Part shown: in pieces, positions 7,884-16,720 of the stretch
Numbering within the stretch: position 1 is the stretch's first letter
How the letters are laid out: the number at the start of each line of letters is the position of its first letter
NCBI GenBank assembly: GCA_046297455.1
Contig: JBKBIT010000014.1
Span: 1-64,000, forward strand
Reading direction: 5' to 3'
Source of the DNA: ZYF759 sp046297455
GTDB lineage: Bacteria; Pseudomonadota; Alphaproteobacteria; Rhizobiales; Rhizobiaceae
Length of the DNA stretch: 64,000 bases
Notes under the pieces: model-generated
Database searches by the model: none
What the model was told of the DNA's origin: nothing
The model's input: only the letters and a program-made list of their open reading frames with translations
Made by a program: the position numbers and the translations under genes

Positions 7884-9683
7884 TCAGTTGCTCTGCGAAT
7901 TGACAGGTGCCTCAGTCATGCCCTGTGCCGATCCCTGGACATCCAGGTCCTCCCCGGCCCCGTCGCCATCCGGCGACTGGTCGGTCACATCGGTCTCGTC
8001 CAGGGTGACGACAGGATTCTCTTCAGTCGAAAAGGACAGCTCGAACTCCTCCGAAAGGCCTTCGACCGCTTCATCGTCCAGTACCGTGACCGTTTCGCCC
8101 GCGTCTCCATTCCGTTCGACAAGGAGCAGGCGCTGGAAGGCGACCGTGTGATCCTCGTCGAGCGTGGCGCGTGCACGCAGGGCATAGTAGCCAGGCTCCA
8201 GCGTGCCGAAGGTCACTTCGCCGCTGAACGTCCGCTTGCCGAGCGGCAGGAGAGGCTCGGTTTCGCCGTCGAGCGCGTAGTTGCGGATCTGCCGCCCCTG
8301 GGCATTGATCAGGAAGACACGGGCAGACGGCTCGAGATGGATCGTGCCAAGATTGGCCATGCGCATCTGCACCACGAACTGCGACGGCTCGTCGGTCTCC
8401 GCGATCGACAGTTGCTCGATCGCGCCGTCGACCCTCGATGGCAGTGCCGCATTGAAGAGGTGGATCGTGGAGTGCGACTGGCCGGCGCTCTGGCCGTCCT
8501 CATAGGTGCCTTGCACCGTCAGGTCGGCATAGTAGTTGGGGAACTGCACACCCTCGCGCGGCACGCGGCTGAGAATGCGCACGTTCTGGCGACCGCCGGG
8601 CCGCAGCGTGAACTCGGCCGGCCGCATCTCCGTCCAGGGCTCGGCGGATAGCTGGATGCCGTTCAACTCGCCCATTTCGACGCCGACCAGGCTGCGCGGC
8701 GTGTTGGCACCCAGCTTGACGGTCACCGGATAGTCGCCGGGGTTGACGATGCGCAGGCTGGAAGTGCGCGTGGCACCGGGCACGACGTCAAGCTTCACCA
8801 TTTCGGGCTCGAGCATCAGGGCCGTGTCGTAGGCGAGGTTTTGCATGTTCGGGTCGCCCTCGAACTCGATCACTTCCTCGATCGGCGTCAGGCGGCGTCC
8901 ATCCACATAGACCTCGCTGCGCAGGCGATAGGTGCCCGATGGCAGACGGCGCTGGAGGTCGCCGCCGAGTTCCAGTGCGACGCCTGGAATGATGGAGCGC
9001 TCATGGAAATCGAGCCGTGTCACGGGCCGCCAGCGATCGCCACCGTCGCGCTCGATCCTCAGCTGGGCGCGAATGCGGGAGAAGGTCTGCCCGTTATTCT
9101 TCACCCTGACATGGGCCAGCGTCGTCGGACGGGCATCGTCCGGATTGAAGGTCATGACCATTTCTTCCGGCTCGATTCGTTGCCGGACCGGTCGTCCCTG
9201 AATTTCGATGATCACCGGGATGAGGAAGCGGACGCGAACCGTCATGCCCTCGGCATTCTCGGGAACGGGCGTCTCGGCGATTATGCCGGCAAAATAGAAG
9301 CCACGCGCATTGGCCGGTATCTGGAAGCGCACCATGATCTCGGCCGGTTCCAGCGGCGCGATGTTGACGCGGCTGGAGCTCAGGCTGGTCCATCCGAGAC
9401 TCGACGAGAGCGAGGAGGTATCTTCCCCGGAATCCGGCTCGATATGGCGCCAGTTGCCATTGGATGCCTGCGTCAGTTCGACCAGGCGAAGCTCGATCGC
9501 GCCTGCCTCGCCGCCGGCCGTGTTGCGAATCTCGAGCGGCACTTCGATGGCACGGCCCGCCTGCGCCGACACTTCGAGGCGCATCGGCTTCACCATGAAG
9601 CCCTGGGCAACGGCCGAAGCAGTCGTCACGAAAACGACCAACGCTCCGAGAACAGCCAGACGTGTCAGTTCGAGCATGCGCAT
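7884..9683 (-). CDS. Large exported PapD-like / multi-Ig-domain protein with acidic tail (paralogue 2)
   Basis: 599 residues. Signal peptide MRMLELTRLAVLGALVVF... with cleavage after SAVAQ. The mature N-terminus GFMVKPMRLEVSAQAGR, a W-TSLSSSRVNIAPLEPAEI stretch and IPANARGFY resemble the opening domain of fimbrial chaperones. Three or four more beta-sandwich-like segments follow, with shared landmarks against the 1596-3590 product: RPxEFxLxPGxRxNxRxxSRxPREG, N(Y)YADxxxxGxYxDGQSAG. The last 75 residues are rich in D, E, S and T and probably disordered. The ribosome site (AGAGC) is weak. I infer a periplasmic chaperone or scaffold; two copies may serve different subunits. Confidence 0.72.
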   Translation of the reverse strand: MRMLELTRLAVLGALVVFVTTASAVAQGFMVKPMRLEVSAQAGRAIEVPLEIRNTAGGEAGAIELRLVELTQASNGNWRHIEPDSGEDTSSLSSSLGWTSLSSSRVNIAPLEPAEIMVRFQIPANARGFYFAGIIAETPVPENAEGMTVRVRFLIPVIIEIQGRPVRQRIEPEEMVMTFNPDDARPTTLAHVRVKNNGQTFSRIRAQLRIERDGGDRWRPVTRLDFHERSIIPGVALELGGDLQRRLPSGTYRLRSEVYVDGRRLTPIEEVIEFEGDPNMQNLAYDTALMLEPEMVKLDVVPGATRTSSLRIVNPGDYPVTVKLGANTPRSLVGVEMGELNGIQLSAEPWTEMRPAEFTLRPGGRQNVRILSRVPREGVQFPNYYADLTVQGTYEDGQSAGQSHSTIHLFNAALPSRVDGAIEQLSIAETDEPSQFVVQMRMANLGTIHLEPSARVFLINAQGRQIRNYALDGETEPLLPLGKRTFSGEVTFGTLEPGYYALRARATLDEDHTVAFQRLLLVERNGDAGETVTVLDDEAVEGLSEEFELSFSTEENPVVTLDETDVTDQSPDGDGAGEDLDVQGSAQGMTEAPVNSQSN

Positions 9684-9729
9684 TGAAAAGCTCTGCGACG
9701 GTTTCAGACCCGAAAATCGGTCGGATGTC

Positions 9730-9754
9730 CGGGAGGGAGGCGACCTCCCTCCCG
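9730..9754 (-). other. Strong RNA hairpin between the first subunit gene and the downstream genes
   Basis: Perfect 11-bp inverted repeat: CGGGAGGGAGG at 9730-9740 and its complement at 9744-9754, with a 3-nt loop. It lies 17 bp after the stop of the first subunit gene. No T run follows on the minus strand, so it is more likely a 3'-end stabiliser, processing site or partial attenuator than a full terminator. Such hairpins often allow a major subunit to be made in excess over the assembly proteins. Confidence 0.6.
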
Positions 9755-9771
9755 AACTGTTGGCGACACGC

Positions 9772-10320
9772 TCAGGGCGTGGGCGCGATCGTCCAGACGA
9801 CGGTCAGGTCGTAGTTGTTGGGCAGAGGCAGTTCGCCCGGGCTGGCCGAGGCATAGGTGATCTGCCGGTTGGAAATGCTGGTGCTCACCGGCACGGTGGC
9901 GAGATCCTGGCTGGTGCCGAGATTGCCCAGGTTCCAGACAAGCGCGCCGGCCGGGTTGTAGGCGTTGGCGGTGATTGCGCTCACAGCGCCTGCGGCGTCC
10001 TGCTGGTCGAAGATGAAGAAGTTGATGCCGCCGCCCGGAACGATCGGGGCCGGCAGCGTGCCGGTGACGGTCGCGGAAATGTCGCCGGACACGTTGTTGA
10101 TGTGGCTCAGGCTCGATTCGAACGTGGCGCTGTTGTTGCCATCGTTGCCCTGCATCACCAGGTTCACATTCTGATGGCCAGCCCACATCGAGACTTCTTC
10201 AGCCACCTGGATGTTGACGTTGACCTGATACTGCTGGTTGTTCAGCTGCTGCGCCATCGCCGAACCGGCGAGGGCCGTCATGGCAAGAGCGGAAACGCCC
10301 ACTGTAATCTTCTTCAACAT
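9772..10320 (-). CDS. Exported subunit-like protein, first structural gene of the array (candidate major subunit)
   Basis: 182 residues from the ATG at 10320, chosen because GGAGAGAGTA precedes it and because it gives a clean signal peptide (MLKKITVGVSALAMTALAG, cleavage after AMAQ). The frame is open to 10425 but that part looks non-coding. The mature protein is rich in N, Q, A, S and T, has no cysteine, starts with the strand QYQVNVNIQVAEEVSMW and ends NNYDLTVVWTIAPTP. It is the promoter-proximal gene, has the longest regulated upstream region and is followed by a strong hairpin, all typical of a highly expressed major subunit. No named family recognised. Confidence 0.72.
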   Translation of the reverse strand: MLKKITVGVSALAMTALAGSAMAQQLNNQQYQVNVNIQVAEEVSMWAGHQNVNLVMQGNDGNNSATFESSLSHINNVSGDISATVTGTLPAPIVPGGGINFFIFDQQDAAGAVSAITANAYNPAGALVWNLGNLGTSQDLATVPVSTSISNRQITYASASPGELPLPNNYDLTVVWTIAPTP

Positions 10321-10478
10321 TACTCTCTCCATTTTCTTCGCGTCCCTGTCGGACTGAAGCGGCGGAGCCCTTGAGACCCTCCCCGGCTCCAGCCTGGTTT
10401 GGGAGGCTGGGCGCAGTCTCAACATAATTTGCTTGGTTAGTGAAGAGTTAATATCAAGAAAAGGTTAATATATATTAC

Positions 10479-10506
10479 GTTATACTTGCGATACGGACGC
10501 GTTTAA
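10479..10506 (-). promoter_or_regulatory. Candidate sigma-70 promoter of the array
   Basis: On the minus strand a -35 box TTAAAC (10501-10506) is followed by 16 bp and a -10 box TATAAC (10479-10484). The predicted RNA start near 10472 gives an untranslated leader of about 150 nt before the ATG at 10320. The surrounding 10430-10550 is AT-rich. Confidence 0.5.
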
Positions 10507-10531
10507 CTGTGCAGATGATTAATCTGCACAG
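10507..10531. promoter_or_regulatory. Perfect 10-5-10 palindrome abutting the -35 box of the array promoter
   Basis: Arms CTGTGCAGAT (10507-10516) and ATCTGCACAG (10522-10531) with spacer GATTA. It touches the predicted -35 box, which is where class II activators bind. There is no T run, so it is not a terminator of the regulator gene. The binding factor is unknown. Confidence 0.6.
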
Positions 10532-10628
10532 CAAATATATCAGTGATGTACGAAGACTGCCGATGCGCCGCCCCTGGCGTCTTCCCCAATTGGCAGTGTT
10601 AACGATTGCATAACCATTTTCGTCGCAC

Positions 10629-10645
10629 ATCCCCCAAACGGGATA
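10629..10645. promoter_or_regulatory. Operator-like motif, copy 1 (upstream of the structural genes)
   Basis: ATCCCCCAAACGGGATA, containing the inverted repeat ATCCC / GGGAT with 6 bp between. It lies between the regulator stop (10693) and the first structural gene. A second copy, differing in one base, is at 11958-11974 upstream of the regulator. A LuxR-type dimer would suit such a symmetric site. Confidence 0.6.
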
Positions 10646-10692
10646 ACTGCGCAACTGGCCGACGAATCAGGGTTAATCTGTATTGGACTGTA

Positions 10693-11853
10693 TTAGCCGG
10701 CACCTGGAATTGCCGGCCTTGGAGACCGGGTTACCCGCAAGACCAGTTCAGACTGGCGCCGTGTACCGGTCTTGGCAAAAACAGACTTGAGATGCTGCCG
10801 CACCGTGCCGATCGATATGTTCATCTTGGCCGCAATCTCGGCCAGCGAGTGCCCGTCGACGAGATGAGTCGTCACCTCCGCTTCCCGTTCTGTCAGCCCG
10901 AATACCTCGATGAGCATGTTCTTCAGAGGTCTGTCGGGCGCATCGACTACATGAAGAGTGAGCATGCCTGCAGCATTGCGCACCAGAGACTGGAAATCAC
11001 GGGGGAAGGGAATCGCGTCGAGCGAGATGACGGTGCCGTGGCTGGTCGGCACAAGGACGGGCGCAGGCACACCGCCGACCAGTGCCTTGTCGGGCGCAAC
11101 CGCAAAATCGACGAGGTCGCGTATGCGCTGCGACAGGGTCGGGTCGTCATGATCGAGCCGGCCGCGCCGGGCCAGGTTTCCTGCCTTGAGCAGCGCCTCG
11201 CCGCAGCTGGTCGCCGCCATGATCTTGCCAGTCCAGTCGAGAATGGCCACGCCCCGCCTGCTCGCGGCAAGAAGATCCTGGAACGACTGGATCCTGCCCT
11301 GGCCCAGCAGCGAGGCGCGCTTGACAGCCATCAACAGCGGCTCACGCAGCTTCAGGAGCGCCTCGCGGTCGGCATCGGTGAAGGCGCCCCGCTCCTGACC
11401 GGCATGAACGGTCGTGCCCCATATGTCGCCATCGATGTCGAACAGCAGTGTCCCGCACCACATGAGATCGAACTTGCGGAACTCGGCATAGAACGGGTGC
11501 CGGCGCATGGCGTCGAGCGAGATCAGATCCTGATCGCGCAGGAATCCGTGCCGCAAATGCGATTTCCAGGCCTTGTGGCGCAGGTCGTTCTTGTTCCAGC
11601 CGGTCTTCAGCGCATGCTCGAAGGCTTCTGTCAGGCTCGCCGAATGTGGCGTTGTCAGATCGTGCCGCGCGATGTCCTCGGCGATGAGCGCCGCTCCCCG
11701 CGCGTCGAAAAGCTCGGCCAGGCTATCGCAGGCATCCCGCCATGCGTTTTTGTCCACGGCCGTCTGGTCCAGAGCGGAAAGAAAGCGCGCATAGGCGTCG
11801 CTCTTCGACCTTGCCGGTTCATAGCCCCCACACAAATTCATTGCCCCCACCAT
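10693..11853 (-). CDS. LuxR-type transcriptional regulator, likely controller of the secretin array
   Basis: About 386 residues from an ATG at 11853; a GTG at 11877 and an ATG at 11841 are alternatives and none has a strong ribosome site. The C-terminus (about 315-375) is a LuxR helix-turn-helix: LTEREAEVTTHLVDGHSLAEIA, NISIGTVRQHLKSVFAKTG. The N-terminal 300 residues look like a PAS/GAF-type sensory region as in many stand-alone LuxR proteins (RRGVAILDWTGKIMAATSCGEALL is PAS-like). There is no receiver domain or autoinducer-binding signature that I recognise. The gene is on the same strand and directly upstream of the array, and shares an operator-like motif with it, so autoregulation and activation of the array are inferred. 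Confidence 0.85.
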   Translation of the reverse strand: MVGAMNLCGGYEPARSKSDAYARFLSALDQTAVDKNAWRDACDSLAELFDARGAALIAEDIARHDLTTPHSASLTEAFEHALKTGWNKNDLRHKAWKSHLRHGFLRDQDLISLDAMRRHPFYAEFRKFDLMWCGTLLFDIDGDIWGTTVHAGQERGAFTDADREALLKLREPLLMAVKRASLLGQGRIQSFQDLLAASRRGVAILDWTGKIMAATSCGEALLKAGNLARRGRLDHDDPTLSQRIRDLVDFAVAPDKALVGGVPAPVLVPTSHGTVISLDAIPFPRDFQSLVRNAAGMLTLHVVDAPDRPLKNMLIEVFGLTEREAEVTTHLVDGHSLAEIAAKMNISIGTVRQHLKSVFAKTGTRRQSELVLRVTRSPRPAIPGAG

Positions 11854-11957
11854 CGCGCCTGACCGTGCCGCCTGCACAGTCGGTCACGAATGCAACTTCA
11901 GTCCCGTGGCCTCTCCCCAGAGTTTTTACATGCTAGTGACTGCACGTCATCGCAGGT

Positions 11958-11974
11958 ATCCCCCAAATGGGATA
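11958..11974. promoter_or_regulatory. Operator-like motif, copy 2 (upstream of the LuxR-type gene)
   Basis: ATCCCCCAAATGGGATA, identical at 16 of 17 positions to the copy at 10629-10645 and in the same orientation. It lies about 105 bp before the regulator start, suggesting autoregulation. Confidence 0.6.
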
Positions 11975-12245
11975 TACAACCGCAGACTGTCACCGCAGCG
12001 CAACCCGATCTCGCTGCTGATGCCGCAACTTTTTGCTGGCTTTGATGAATTTCCAGATACCGCAATGCTTCCCGACGCTACTTACGCAACGTAGGACTTG
12101 AGACGATGAAGCAGTCGCTCTGGCGGTTGATTGACCGAATACAGGCCGCGCCCTGTCGGTATTGGTTGTTTCTTGAGGTCGCATCAGATGCTGGGCGCAG
12201 GCCTGATAGAAGCGGCGTTGCCGCATGACCGAAACAGGCCTCCAA
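11975..12245. other. Intergenic stretch without recognisable gene
   Basis: About 270 bp between the operator copy 2 and the groEL terminator. Short frames exist in several phases but none has a ribosome site, codon use or composition like its neighbours. I see no RNA gene here. It is the far 5' region of the regulator gene and the 3' flank of groEL. Confidence 0.4.
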
Positions 12246-12275
12246 CAAAAACAGCCCCACCAGAGGCGGGGCTGT
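12246..12275 (-). terminator. Rho-independent terminator of groESL
   Basis: On the minus strand ACAGCCCC (complement of 12268-12275) pairs with GGGGCTGT (complement of 12251-12258) and is followed at once by a T run (complement of 12246-12250). It lies about 155 bp after the groEL stop, behind a duplicated stretch. Confidence 0.75.
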
Positions 12276-12291
12276 ATCTGTGGTTGGCTCG

Positions 12292-12429
12292 GCTCAAGCC
12301 CCGACAACCGGGGCTTGAGCAACTGGGATGAAAGGAGAGCCTTGCGGACCCTTTAGAAGTCCATGCCGCCACTCAAGCCCGCTTGACGGGCTTGAGCAAC
12401 TAGGATGATGGGCGAGCTTTACGGACTTC

Positions 12430-12448
<19 letters not shown>
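12292..12448. repeat. Imperfect tandem duplication of the groEL 3' end and its hairpin
   Basis: Two units of about 77-79 bp. Each has a hairpin (CTCAAGCCC / GGGCTTGAG: 12292-12320 and 12372-12396), then GAGCAACT(A/G)GGATGA, and ends with TTAGAAGTCCATGCCGCC (12353-12370 and 12430-12447). The second unit ends in the real groEL stop; the first carries a dead copy of the last six codons. The units differ at about a fifth of positions, so the duplication is not recent. Confidence 0.75.
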
Positions 12449-14070
<1,622 letters not shown>

Positions 14071-14135
14071 TTGTTCCTGCTCCCGGGCTCCGAGACGGAG
14101 CCGCTACGTTGAGTTCGATGAGGGTTTCGCTGGCC

Positions 14136-14432
14136 TCAGCCGACGATGCCCATGATGTCGGACTCCTTCATGATGAGGAGTTCTTCGCCGTTCACCTTGA
14201 CCTCGGTGCCGGACCACTTGCCGAACAGCACGCGATCGCCTGCCTTGACGTCCAGCGGAACCAGCTTGCCGGCATCGTCACGCGCGCCGGGGCCCACGGC
14301 CACGACCTCGCCCTCCTGGGGCTTTTCCTTGGCGGTGTCTGGAATGATGATGCCGCCCGCGGTCTTTTCCTCGGACTCGACCCGGCGCACGACCACGCGG
14401 TCATGGAGCGGGCGAAACTTCGTCTTTGCCAT
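14136..14432 (-). CDS. groES: Co-chaperonin GroES (Hsp10)
   Basis: 98 residues, the usual length. It forms the heptameric lid of GroEL. Typical sequence features are FRPLHDRVVVRRVESEEKTAGGIIIPDTAKEKPQ (here split by the mobile loop, about 17-34) and VLFGKWSGTEVKVNGEELLIMKESDIMGI at the end. First gene of the groESL operon, preceded by a leader of about 100 nt that contains a perfect CIRCE element. Confidence 0.97.
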   Translation of the reverse strand: MAKTKFRPLHDRVVVRRVESEEKTAGGIIIPDTAKEKPQEGEVVAVGPGARDDAGKLVPLDVKAGDRVLFGKWSGTEVKVNGEELLIMKESDIMGIVG

Positions 14433-14498
14433 GTCTGCAATCCCTGAAACGGATGAAAGTAAGAAGTCCTCCGTCCGGACCAGGCCGGACCCACTTGG

Positions 14499-14525
14499 TT
14501 AGCACTCACCTTGGAGGAGTGCTAA
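14499..14525. promoter_or_regulatory. CIRCE element (HrcA operator) of groESL
   Basis: Perfect consensus TTAGCACTC (14499-14507), 9-bp spacer, GAGTGCTAA (14517-14525). It sits just downstream of the predicted -10 box, so HrcA binding would block transcription at normal temperature. The hrcA gene itself is not in the window. Confidence 0.95.
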
Positions 14526-14534
14526 CGCGAGGTC

Positions 14535-14563
14535 GAGATAGTGACTGGCCGCGGTGCTGTCAA
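14535..14563 (-). promoter_or_regulatory. groESL promoter (sigma-70, overlapping an RpoH-like promoter)
   Basis: Minus strand: TTGACA (14558-14563), 17 bp, TATCTC (14535-14540). The same stretch also fits the alphaproteobacterial RpoH pattern CTTG-N18-ACTATCT with one mismatch, so it may serve both sigma factors. Confidence 0.75.
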
Positions 14564-14629
14564 GAAGTTGCCGGCGGCTGGGGCGCGCTTCATGCTTCAT
14601 ATGATGAACGCGGCGGACCGGCGCAATAC

Positions 14630-14666
14630 GCATCGACCGCCGCGGGCGGACCGCGGCGGTCGATGC
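14630..14666 (-). terminator. Long GC-rich hairpin behind the TadG-like gene
   Basis: Perfect 14-bp stem GCATCGACCGCCGC (14630-14643) and its complement (14653-14666), loop 9 nt, 18 bp after the stop at 14685. There is no T run, so termination efficiency is uncertain; it may protect the 3' end. Confidence 0.5.
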
Positions 14667-14684
14667 AAAGTTGGTCGGCTTTCC

Positions 14685-16580
14685 CTAGCCCACGATACGC
14701 AGGTTGGACAGCTCGTCGGCGATCTCGCGGAACTTGTCGGCCAGGTTGCTGCCATTGGCGTTCCAGAACAGCTTGGCGGGCTTGCTGGGATCGGAGGGAT
14801 CGCTGCGATAGCGCGAGTCCGATGCACAGCGCCGCATCGCGTCGATCGCGTCGCGCTCATTGGCCACGCTCGAGCTCAGGTCGAGGGCCACCGTCATCAC
14901 GATCACGCCGGCTGCCTTTGCGTCCGCACAGACCTTGTCGAGATGCTGGTTCATGGCCGAGGTGAAGTTGGCGTTGGAATGCGTGCTGCTGTTGACCGAG
15001 GTGTTCTGATAGAGGCGCGTGCGGTTGGCGCCGGGCGCGTTGACGCCCGTGTAGCCCTTGTTCGAATAGATCGAGCGGTTGTTGGCCAGGTCGTTATAGC
15101 CCAGCGAATTGGGCGTATAATAGGTGTTGAAGCCGTCGGTCAGGACGATCAGCACCTTGTCGTTGCCACGCTCCGTCTCTGGCCGCGCCTGGGTGAAGGG
15201 CGCGGTGCTGGTGATCGTGCGCCAGCCCCAGGCTGTACCCTCGGGGATGTCGGTCGCGCCGAGCGCACGCATGTCGGCAATGGCCTGCTTGACCGTGTTC
15301 AGACCCGCCGTGGTCGAGACATCGGTCAGCGGCGTGATCGGGGTGGTCGTGCACATCAGGTTCGGCCCCTCATCGAGCCCCATGTAAGCGGTGCCGAGTT
15401 CTGCCGGCTCGAAATATTTCGGCATGTAACGCTGGCGCGCGGCACTGTTGTTGCTTCCGCCCAGCATGTCCGCCCACCAGTTGCCCATCGCCCGTCGGGA
15501 CCAGCCATCCAGAAGGTCGGTTTCGTCCAGCGCGAACATCGGGACGAACAGGGAGGACGCGTTCGCACCATTGGCCGGTGTCACGTCATAGGCGAGACTG
15601 CCTGGACGCGTCTCCACGCATCCCTGCCAGGAAGCTGCCGGCGCGGTCTCGATATCGGTGACCCACCCGTTCGAACGGCAGCGTCCGTTGTTGCGGAAAT
15701 TCACACAGCGCTGGGTCTCGCCCGTGATCCTGCGCAGTTCGCCGTAGAGCGAGAACCGCGTAACGATCTCGTTCTGCTCGTTGCCCCAGCCGCTTCCGAT
15801 CTTGCGGTAGATGCCGTCGACCAGTTCAATCCGCCGGTTTGCGTCCTGGGCACCCATTGTCGACCAGTCGAAATTCTCGTGGTGAATGGGCGAGCGGCCC
15901 TGCGTGTCCATCCAGGCGGCGTTGGCGTGCTGCGGGCCGACATTGACCGTCCCTGCAAAGGGCACCACCGAGAACCGAACCGGCGCGTCGACCTGCTTCA
16001 TCTGCTGGGCCTGGCGGGCAATGGTCTCGACGAGTTCGGTCGCTGCCTCCTTCAACAGGTCCATGCGCTTGCGGCCCGACCCGGTGCCGTTGACGTCCAT
16101 CGACCCCGAATTATCCAGGACCAGAGCGATTTCCAGCGTGTTCTTGAGCCGGATTTCCGAACTCGTGCTGAACTCCAGGCTGGCATTGGCCGATCCCTTC
16201 CCCAGCACGAAGGCGGGCAGGAAGAAGGGCTCGTAGTTAAGGTCCGCGCTCAGCTTCAGGGTTTCGCCGCCGCCGTTCTGCGCCGGCAATTGCACGTGAA
16301 GCTGTACCTTGCTTGCATCCATCCGCCCCAGATTCGCGGCGAAGAACTGTTGGGCATAGGCCTTGGCTTCGGCATCGCTCGCGCCCTCCAGGATACGCCG
16401 GGCGGTGGCGATACCCGCCGCGTCAAGCGCGTGCAGCGTGGCCTGGCGCTGCCGTGACATCTCCGTGTAATCGACACCAAGCGCCAGCGCTCCCAACAGC
16501 GGGACCATCAGGGCCGCGGTCATCATGGCATAGTTGCCACCGCGGTCCTTGAGGAAGCGAACGAAACGAACTCCGAGCAT
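14685..16580 (-). CDS. TadG-like pilus assembly protein with von Willebrand factor A domain
   Basis: 631 residues from the ATG at 16580, which has GAAGGGTCG in front; an upstream ATG at 16622 is less likely. The N-terminus is the TadE/TadG signature: a charged segment FLKDRGGNYAMMTAALMVPLLGALALGVDY (read as charge, GGN-type start, one membrane helix). A VWA domain follows from about 150 (LVLDNSGSMDVNG, a perfect DxSGS metal site) to about 610 (VLIVLTDGFNTY, then VMTVALDL). Such proteins are membrane-anchored with a large periplasmic or surface domain and are often linked to Flp pili, but no tad genes are in the window, so it stands alone. Function inferred from the family only. Confidence 0.85.
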   Translation of the reverse strand: MLGVRFVRFLKDRGGNYAMMTAALMVPLLGALALGVDYTEMSRQRQATLHALDAAGIATARRILEGASDAEAKAYAQQFFAANLGRMDASKVQLHVQLPAQNGGGETLKLSADLNYEPFFLPAFVLGKGSANASLEFSTSSEIRLKNTLEIALVLDNSGSMDVNGTGSGRKRMDLLKEAATELVETIARQAQQMKQVDAPVRFSVVPFAGTVNVGPQHANAAWMDTQGRSPIHHENFDWSTMGAQDANRRIELVDGIYRKIGSGWGNEQNEIVTRFSLYGELRRITGETQRCVNFRNNGRCRSNGWVTDIETAPAASWQGCVETRPGSLAYDVTPANGANASSLFVPMFALDETDLLDGWSRRAMGNWWADMLGGSNNSAARQRYMPKYFEPAELGTAYMGLDEGPNLMCTTTPITPLTDVSTTAGLNTVKQAIADMRALGATDIPEGTAWGWRTITSTAPFTQARPETERGNDKVLIVLTDGFNTYYTPNSLGYNDLANNRSIYSNKGYTGVNAPGANRTRLYQNTSVNSSTHSNANFTSAMNQHLDKVCADAKAAGVIVMTVALDLSSSVANERDAIDAMRRCASDSRYRSDPSDPSKPAKLFWNANGSNLADKFREIADELSNLRIVG

Positions 16581-16720
16581 GATCGACCCTTCGGATGGAA
16601 TCATCGATTGAGCGGCGATCATCGCAGCGGCGGGTTAAGTTTCTTTCCTACAGCTAGTGCGAATCTATGGTTAATTCGTAACCGATGCTTAGCCAATTCT
16701 TGGCGCATCGCCATATATGC

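Noticed and set aside
14541..16457. A 638-codon open frame on the plus strand
   Set aside because: It is the antisense shadow of the TadG-like gene; the minus strand has a clear membrane segment and VWA motifs, the plus strand has no recognisable protein.
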